64,000 bases of DNA from Saussurea involucrata. Taxonomy: Eukaryota; Streptophyta; Magnoliopsida; Asterales; Asteraceae. Both the position numbers and the translations under genes were made by a program. The stretch is taken from assembly GCA_033807775.1 (NCBI GenBank), contig CM066318.1:86280879-86344878 (forward strand), given 5' to 3'. Of this stretch, positions 56,828 to 64,000 are shown piece after piece (within the stretch, counting starts at the first letter, position 1; each line of letters starts with the position of its first letter). Under the pieces are notes generated by a model that did not search any database, was not told the DNA's origin, and saw only the letters and a program-made list of their open reading frames with translations.

Positions 56828-57785
56828 TTCTGTTTATCACATGTAAACATGACGAAGATGAACAAAAACAATCTTAAAGTATTTGAATTTTGTCCATTTT
56901 ATTCAGACAGAAGATGTCTTAATGAAGATTAGGGTTTTTCTTTGTTTTGAAAAAGAAATACAAAACATGGAGAGTATGTGTTTTCCAGTTTCTATTTGAA
57001 GAAGAGATTCTGGAAAAAACGTATGAAGAACAAGTTTAAGATTTTTGTTTCAAACTTGAAGAACAACCATGAAGGTTGTGATCATAAAATCATGAAAAGA
57101 AAATGATTTTATTTTAAAAAGGTTTCTTTTGTTTGATTTGTTAATAACAAGAATAAGATCAAAAACAAGTTAATAAAAGGTAAATAATAAGAATATTAAC
57201 CTTGATTGAAGAAGAAGATGAATAGTTTCTGGAAACAAGAGTTCAAGATGCAACAGTAATTCTTTTCTTGTAGGAGAAGTAGTTCGCGTAAAGGAAAAAT
57301 ATAAGCTCGAATGAGTTTATATAGTGAGAAGTAGAGAGAGAAAAACTATGAGCGGGAAAAGTTTTTCATGATGACACGGACACGTGTTTGCATTTGATTG
57401 GATGGGAGAATGAAACGTGCAAACTTGTGTCAGAAAAAGAACGTGCCAGAGTTTATCTGTTTGATTACGTCACAAACGTCCTTTCATATTTTAGGATGTC
57501 TCTGAGGTTTTCGAAAAACTCAAGGACATTTTGAAAACGTGAAGCACTGAATAGAAATATCAGTGTTAGGTTTGAGAATTTTCAAAGTATCGCTGTTAAG
57601 GAAGAGATATTCAGCGATGCAATTTGTTTTGAAATCTTTCAGTTCTAGGCGAACGTCAGCGAGTAAAGAAAACATACCTTGATATCAGCGAATCAATTTT
57701 TTATTTTTCAGAGAGAATTATGAAAGAATGGGTTATACAAGTTGGTTTTATCCTATTGCTGATCAAATGTGAACCGCTGAAGATT
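56828..57785 (-). other. Spacer between pol and the extra ORF of element F
   Basis: About 960 bases with no frame of note. A TTATATAGTGAG stretch (57314-57330) is not clearly a promoter on the minus strand. Confidence 0.5.
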
Positions 57786-59264
57786 TTATTCTTCAAAGTT
57801 CAGCATTCCAAGCTCGCTGATGAGAAAGTTAAATCTTGTCTCATCAAGAGGTTTGGTGAACAGATCAGCTAACTGAAAGTCAGTTGGGATAAAGTGAAGT
57901 TCTATATCACCATTCATCACACGATCTCTGATAAAATGATACCTGATTTCGATGTGTTTAGTCTTTGAGTGTAGCACTGGATTGTTGGCTATAGCGATGG
58001 CACTAGTGTTGTCGCAATAGATTGGAATCTTCGAGAGCTGGAGGTCATAGTCCAGTAGTTGATTTCTCATCCACAAGACCTGAGAACAACAGCTTCCATC
58101 AGCTACATACTCAGCTTCAGCGGTTAAGGTGGACACTGAGTTTTGCTTTTTACTTGTCCAACTCACCAGCTTTCCACCTAGGAGCTGACAGCCTCCTGTG
58201 GTGCTTTTCCTATCCAATTTGCATGCTGCAAAATCACTATCTGAATAGGAGATTAGATCAAACCCTGAGTCTTTAGGATACCAAAGACCTAGGTTAGGAG
58301 TACCCTTAAGGTAACGAAAGATTCGCTTTACAGCGATCATATGAGATTCCTTAGGTTCAGCTTGATATCGTGCACACAAACAGGTTGCGTACATAATATC
58401 AGGTCGGCTAGCTGTGAGATACAGCAGAGAGCCGATCATCCCTCGGTATGTCGTGACATTAACAGGTATTCCAGAAGGATCCTTGTTTAGTGTCAGCGGT
58501 GGTGCCATAGGGGTTTTCATAGCTGAGCTCTGAGTTAAATCAAATTTCTTCAGCATATCTTTAACATACTTTCCCTGATTAATGAAAGTTCCTTTTTCAT
58601 TTTGTTTTATCTGAAGACCAAGGAAATATGTTAGCTCACCCATCATACTCATTTTATACTCTGCTTTCATCCTTTTAGAGAAACGAGTACAAAGGTCAGG
58701 GTTAGTTGAACCAAATATAATATCATCGACATATATTTGTACGAGAATAATATGACCTTTTACTTTCCTGAAAAATAGAGTCTTATCGATTTTACCACGC
58801 TCAAATTTTTCAATATGGAGATAAGTATAGAGAGTGTCATACCATGCACGTGGAGCTTGCTTTAAGCCATAAAGTGCCTTATCCAGTTTATAGACATAAC
58901 CTGGATGCTTAGGATCTGAGAATCCTGGAGGTTGTTCCACGTAGACTTCTTCATTCAGCTTTCCGTTAAGGAATGCTGACTTGACATCCAATTGATACAC
59001 TTTGAAGTCTTTGTGTACATCGTAAGCTAAGAATAGACGAATAGCTTCTAGTCTTGCCACTAGAGAAAAGGTTTCGTCGTAATCTATACCTTCCTCTTGT
59101 CTGTATCCCTGAGCAACAAATTGAGCCTTGTTGTGGGTTACAGTTCCATATTCATCCAACTTGTTTCGATAGACCCATTTAGTGCCTATCACTGACTTGT
59201 CAGATGGACAAGGAACAAGCTTCCAAACTTTGTTTCTTTCAAATTCAGTTAGCTCTTCTTGCAT
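57786..59264 (-). pseudogene. Copia reverse transcriptase and RNase H
   Basis: 492 codons read without a break. RT begins with the copia motif NKVWKLVPCP and includes KWVYRNKLDEYG, QLDVKSAFLNG with a catalytic Asp, and YVDDIIFGS near 58725. RNase H follows with KSTTGGCQLLGG, SWTSKKQ, the AEAEY motif and LADLFTKPLDE at the end. These copy element RNA to DNA and degrade the RNA strand. Upstream in the same frame are a TGA (59361-59363) and a TAA (59754-59756), so the polyprotein cannot be made intact although this domain itself looks whole. Confidence 0.93.
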
Positions 59265-59360
59265 AGCGCTGACCCAGTTTGGATCTTGGAGGGCATCATC
59301 TGTTTTCTTTGGTTCAATCAGAGAAATAAAGTTAACAAATAAACAAATGTTACCTGCACT

Positions 59361-60485
59361 TCATCGAGTCTGAACACCAGCGTTTGGATCACCAAGAATC
59401 TGATCAATAGGGTGATTGATAGTCCATCGCTGAGCAGGAGCATAAGTCGCTGACTCAACCTGAACTTGAGGAGCTGAAGATGAGGCTTCAGCAGCTTCTG
59501 GTATTTCAGTCAAGAGAGGAAAAGGTGCACATGGCATTTCATTCACTGATTGCTGAGAAGTAGATGGTATGTCTGAGACATTTGGTTCAGAAGCAGGCAT
59601 AGTGTTTAGAGGAACAGCTGAGACCCATGATGTTTCAGCTTCACTAGTCTGCATGTTTGGGATGATAGTAGGACCATTATCTTCAACGGGATGAGTATGA
59701 GGAGTGGGAATATCTTCTAAATCACCAAGATGAGAGAACATCCATTGATTCAGTTATTCAGTATCAGCAGAAGGTTTAGAGTTCGCTGAGCGGGATTCGT
59801 CAAAGGTGACGTGGATAGTTTCTTCGACAGTCTCTCTTCTACGATTGAAGACTCTGAATGCTTTAGAGATAGAAGAATATCCAAGAAAGATTCCATCATC
59901 AGCCTTAGGATCAAACTTTCCAAGAGCATCTCTGTTGTTCAGTATGAAACACTGACATCCAAAGATGTGAAGAAAGCTGATAGAAGGCTTTCTCCAATGA
60001 AAAAGTTCATAGGTTGTCTTCTTGAATCTTTTGACGATCAGCGACCTGTTTTGAGTAAAATACGCAGTGTTGACAGCTTCTGCCCAAACCTGAGTCGGCA
60101 AGTGAGAATCGCTGAGCATTGAACGTGCAGCTTCAATGATAGTTCTATTTCTTCTTTCAGCGACTACATTTTGTTGCGGTGTTCTCACTGAAGAAAAGTT
60201 GTGAGAAATACCCTTACTTTCAAATAAGGAATCAAGAGAACTGTTTTTGAATTCAGTTCCATGATCACTCCTTATTGAGCGAACGATCATGTTGTTCAGG
60301 ACTTCCATTTTCCTGACAAAGGTGATGAGTTCTTCAGGGGTGTCACTCTTAGAACGGAGAAACATTACCCAGGTATAGCGAGAGAATTCATCAACTATGA
60401 CCAATGTATATTTCTTTCCAGCGATGGATTGTTTGTTAACAGGGCCAAACAAATCCATATGCAGAAGTTGTAGAGGAGATGACAC
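59361..60485 (-). pseudogene. Copia integrase and linker
   Basis: Integrase core motifs: HMDLFGPV (first Asp), SDHGTEFKN (second Asp), and QQNVVAERRNRTIIEAARSM with the catalytic Glu region. The C-terminal GKFDPKADDGIFLGYS is also present. The zinc-binding part (CSACEKGKQTKAS, about 60530-60560) is readable upstream but out of the long frame. The linker to RT (59741-59361) is Pro/Ser-rich. A TAA at 59754-59756 and a TGA at 59361-59363 interrupt an otherwise constant frame. Confidence 0.88.
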
Positions 60486-60688
60486 TGAGGAGACTTGCTT
60501 TGACTTAAAGCTTGCTTTGGTCTGCTTGCCTTTCTCACACGCTGAACATAAGGACTCTTTGGCGTATGAGTGTTGAGGTAGACCAGTGACTAACTCTTTA
60601 GAAGAAAGAGTGTTCAGTGTCTTGAAGTTGATGAGGCTTTTGAGAAGAAACAGGAGTTCTCAGTGGTTGTTGAGTCCATGTTTATAAC

Positions 60689-61075
60689 TTAAACATTTTC
60701 TAAACGATAACCGCTGAGAGCTATCTTCTCCTTTTTGTCAGTGACAAAGCAGGATTCCTTAGTGAAGATCACTTTGTTATCCTTGTCACATAGCTGACTA
60801 ATGCTTAGAAGATTATGCTTCAGTCCTTCAACATATGCAACTCTTCCGAAGGTTGTTGTACCATTAGAGAGTACACCAAACCCTCGGGTATAGCCTTTTC
60901 CATTTCCACCGAAGGTCACTGAGGGACCCTTCTCTTCCTTATATTCAGTGAGCAGGTTCTTCTTACCAGTCATGTGTCTAGAGCATCCGCTATCGAGATA
61001 CCAGATACCCTTCTTAACCTGCAAACAAAGGAAGATTAGTTTGACTTGGGTACCCATTTCATCATGTGTACACAC
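60689..61075 (-). pseudogene. Copia aspartic protease
   Basis: Shows WYLDSGCSRHMTG, the catalytic DSG of copia proteases with the following conserved CSRHM, then GNGKGYTRGFGVL and the LKHNLLSISQLCD motif that leads into the gag-pre-integrase region. It is in a different frame from gag; the change falls near 61065, next to a TTTGCAG sequence that could be a splice acceptor. The frame stops at 60689, and the pre-integrase stretch up to 60485 contains stops. Confidence 0.85.
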
Positions 61076-63371
61076 TTGTCAGTGGGGGTAGAGGATGTGG
61101 AAGGTTCAGCATTCTTCGCAGCATTTGAAGATTCAGCTTTGTCAGTTTCACTTTGGTTAATTTCTTAACCTCAGTGGTCTCCTTTGCTTTGGGAGCATTG
61201 ATCTTCACCTTAGCTGTCTTTTCAGCTTTGGTGGTTGTGGGGCACTTACTAGCAACATGATTTGTAAGTCCACAGTGATAACATTTCCTATAGCTAAAAG
61301 TAGCTTTAGGACCATTTGCATGCTTACTCGTTAATTTTGAATGAGCAGGGCCAGCACCAAGTATACCTTTGGTATTGGAAATGAGAGGAACTATCAGTTC
61401 TTCAGATTTCTTACCAATTATATCCACTTTAAGTCTAGGAGTAGATCGTTGAATAAATCCAGGGATCTTATTCTTAGAAGTAGAGGGATAAGTCACTGAA
61501 GCTTTAGAAGCATTCAGCTTAGGTACAAAGGTACCCTTCTGAGGTTTTGGATAAATAATTTTCTCTTTACCTTTAGAAACTAAGGTAGAGATTTCCTCAG
61601 GGATAGGAGTTTTTTAAAAGGAACACTGAGAAGATGAAGTATCAGGGATAGAGGAGACAAACATTCCAAACTTAAGCATGGAGTTATCAGTGGTTGGTTT
61701 TTCAGTGACAGCTTTATAACCAAGACCACGTTTGTCATTCAGAGGAATCTGAGACTTAATTATCTCAGTGATCGTTGTTGAGGATTTACACCATCCTTCA
61801 ACAGTAGCTTTTTCAGCTTTTAATGCAGCAATAGCTTCTTCGCGTTCGATTTTGACTAGCTGATTTATGTGAACTTGATCTCTCAAATCTTCTTCAATTT
61901 TAGAAAGCTTTTCTATTTGAAGGTGACCGTTTTTAAGTTGTTCAGCGAAATCAAGGTTTTGATTTTCAACAACAGTTTTGCCATTCATGGCTTCATATAA
62001 ACTCATAGTCAGGAGATCGATCTTTCGAAGACTACCAGCTTCATCAATATCTGAATTATTGGTAAAGAAAGAAGGTGATACCTTGGTAGCAGAGACTGAA
62101 GTAGAGGGAATGTCAGACTTTTCTTCCTCATCTTCGATTTTGGCCATGAGACAGAGATTGGCTTCATCATCATCTTCAGAGTCAGATGATTCTTCTTCGT
62201 CAGATGCAGCCCAATCATAGTCAGCCATCAAGCCTTTGCCTTTCTTCTTAAAGCCATTCAGCTTTGCATACCTTTCTTTCAGCTTGGTGTACTTTTCATC
62301 TCTAGACCTGGGGTTAGAGGATTTCTTGGATAAAGTTGAGTTTCTAAAAACTTTCTTTGACCTGCACTCGCTAGCAAAATGTCCTATCTTTTCACAGTTA
62401 TAGCAAGTAGCAGTAGCCTTATCAACAGGAGTTGATGATCTTGGCTTGTCAGTGATGGCAAGAGGTTTGTTCTTTCTGAAAATTTTATTTTTGGCGAATC
62501 TCCTGAACTTATTAGATAGGAGAGCCATAGATTCATCAAGATCTGAAGAGTCAGGATCTGATGAGCATTCAGAGTTAGTCTCCAACTCAGTGATAGTGAT
62601 AGTTGATCGCTGAGTGGAAGGTGACTCTGAGATTAAAGCAACATGGGTGCTTTTGGAATCTTTTACAAGATTCTTCTTAAGATGACTCGATTGCTCATGA
62701 TTAAGCATCGTGCCATATAAGGTAGAAAGAGTCATAGATTTAAGATCCTTTGACAGCTTGAGACACATTGAATAACTGTCCCAGCTTTCAGGTAGACATT
62801 CTAAGAACTTTGTCAGAAGTTCAAAGTTAGAATATTCCTTACCAACGGTTTTCAGATCTATTATTAAACAGTTAAAACGTTGGTGTACTTCAGAGAGAGA
62901 TTCATTCTTACCACAAATGAAGCTTTCGTACTGTCTTACCAGGTTGATCTTTCGTGAGTCCTGGACTTTAGATGTACCTTCATACTGAACACAGATTGTG
63001 TCCCGCATGGCTTTGGAGGTTTTCAGGTTCATGACGGAATGGTAGACTTTGTCAGGAAGAGCCATGGAAAGAATGGATCTGGCTTTGGTGTCGATAGCCA
63101 CTTTCTTTTTGTCTTCATCAGTCCACATATGAATTTCCTTGGGAATCAACCATACAGGAATGGCAGCTCTATCAGCAGTGCCTGGAACTTCAGGGTCAAT
63201 TCTAACAGGAATATATGGGCCATTTTCGATGTAATAAGGCATAGTAGGGTCTACACCTTTTAAGAAGAGTATCATCCTATTTTTCCATAGATTGAAGTTA
63301 TCTCTGGAAAATCTGGGAGGTTTTGCAAGAGAACCATTATCAATATAATTAGTGTTTGTGTTGGTAGCCAT
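61062..63371 (-). pseudogene. SIRE/Maximus-type copia gag with two CCHC knuckles
   Basis: Starts at ATG 63371 (MATNTNTNYI). It has the UBN2-type capsid region (FSRDNFNLWKNRM, LPDKVYHSVMNL), then a zinc knuckle CYNCEKIGHFASEC and an acidic linker with Asp/Glu runs (about 62125-62215). A coiled coil (about 61790-61990) follows. An in-frame TAA at 61614-61616 is followed by further gag sequence in the same frame with a second knuckle CYHCGLTNHVASKC (about 61230-61285), ending at 61062. The protein packages element RNA. Its length with coiled coil fits the large gag of the SIRE lineage. Confidence 0.9.
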
Positions 63372-63454
63372 TTTAAGAAATAGCAAGGAAGAGAAAAGAT
63401 TAGTATAGACAAGATCTTTTTTATGAGATTAAACAAATCTGCTCTGATACCACT
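63372..63454 (-). other. Leader and primer-binding site of element F
   Basis: The LTR end is followed on the minus strand by TGGTATCAGAGCAGA (within 63440-63454) and a short leader to the gag start. Its outer 55 bases recur at 51544-51598. Confidence 0.88.
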
Positions 63455-64000
63455 TGTTGGTCCCGAAGGGTTATACAAGTTTGTAGAAGGGGGGGTTGAA
63501 TACAAACACACAGATTTTTTACTTTCTAAATTGTTTATTGATATAATCAAACAATTTACAACTTGTTGCGGAACAAGATTAAGGATTAACCTAATCTAAA
63601 CAAGTTAAGAACACTAAGTTTCTTGCACTAGAATTAAGACAGAGAGGAGATAAGAATATTAAAGATAAATATTCTAACACTAAGAAAGAGAGAAGAAGAT
63701 GGCCGAGTACTTCATTTCTGAAGTAGGGTTCTTCTTATATACTGCATGCATTTAATGCATGGCAGTATTACTTTACACTTGGCAGCAGCTGATTGGTTGC
63801 ATGGGTTGACCTTTGTAGACAACCTTAGTAGCCGCATGGTGTACAGTGTAGAATCAGAGTTGGTTGTACGATTCTGGACAGAAGGGATGTCCGTTCTGAC
63901 ATTTCGTACGGAGACGTGCAAGGGGGAAAGACAAAAGTAACTTGTAGAGTAGACCTCATGATCAGCGTTCGTTGAACAGTTCTTTATCAACGAATGATAA
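63455..64000 (-). repeat. 5' LTR of element F (partial, cut by window end)
   Basis: Matches 51599 onward with about six substitutions and one indel in the homopolymer G run. About 400 bases are missing beyond 64000. Confidence 0.9.

Larger units (their letters stand above)
51599..64000 (-). mobile_element. SIRE/Maximus-like copia element F (runs past window end)
   Basis: LTRs are at 51599-52548 and 63455 to beyond 64000. On the minus strand the order is gag, protease, integrase, RT, RNase H (copia order), then a long extra ORF before the polypurine tract, the layout of the SIRE/Maximus lineage. Over the 546 LTR bases that can be compared I count about six substitutions and one indel by eye, so insertion is fairly recent. 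All genes carry point breaks. Confidence 0.9.

Overview
The window is nuclear DNA of a flowering plant, almost certainly a eudicot. It has GT-AG introns, AT-rich spacers, plant-specific transposons and one plant transcription-factor gene. The mix of SIRE/Maximus-like copia, Tekay-like gypsy and Harbinger elements suggests Asteraceae, but that is inference and not shown by the sequence. Nearly all of the 64 kb is mobile DNA; I find one convincing host gene.

Left part (1-16814) is a nest of insertions. Element A (1-7164, plus strand, non-coding Tekay-like LTR element) sits in copia element B (minus). B sits in the gag of copia element C (minus), C sits in the gag of Tekay-type chromovirus D (plus, LTR ending at 16012), and D cuts an OTU-protease-carrying Mutator-like (MULE) remnant (16013-16814). 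The left halves of B, C and D lie outside the window. A also carries a solo LTR (2978-3730) with a clean 5-bp target duplication.

Centre-left (18186-30489) is a 12.3-kb MULE with terminal inverted repeats and two convergent spliced genes. One is a 17-exon ULP1-type cysteine protease gene (plus strand, one frameshift). The other is a 5-exon FAR1/MULE transposase (minus strand, 799 aa) with uninterrupted frame and DDE, SWIM and zinc-knuckle motifs. A candidate Helitron 3' end abuts its left side, and a deleted LINE copy abuts its right side.

Centre (31700-43067) holds a MITE, a solo LTR of the D family (33168-34705, TSD TTTAT), and the host gene, a two-exon BES1/BZR1-family brassinosteroid transcription factor (35919-37397). 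It also holds an internally deleted PIF/Harbinger element with ORF1 and transposase fused, a small TIR element with a 16-bp palindrome, a second MITE with TSD TAA, and gypsy fragments.

Right part has a non-coding minus-strand LTR element E (43068-51522, TSD TCCCT, LTRs of unequal length). It is followed by a minus-strand SIRE/Maximus-like copia element F (51599 to beyond the window) with gag, protease, integrase, RT-RNase H and a 4-kb extra ORF, all with point breaks. A leader and primer-binding-site fragment lies outside F's left LTR, which implies a tandem or recombinant copy.
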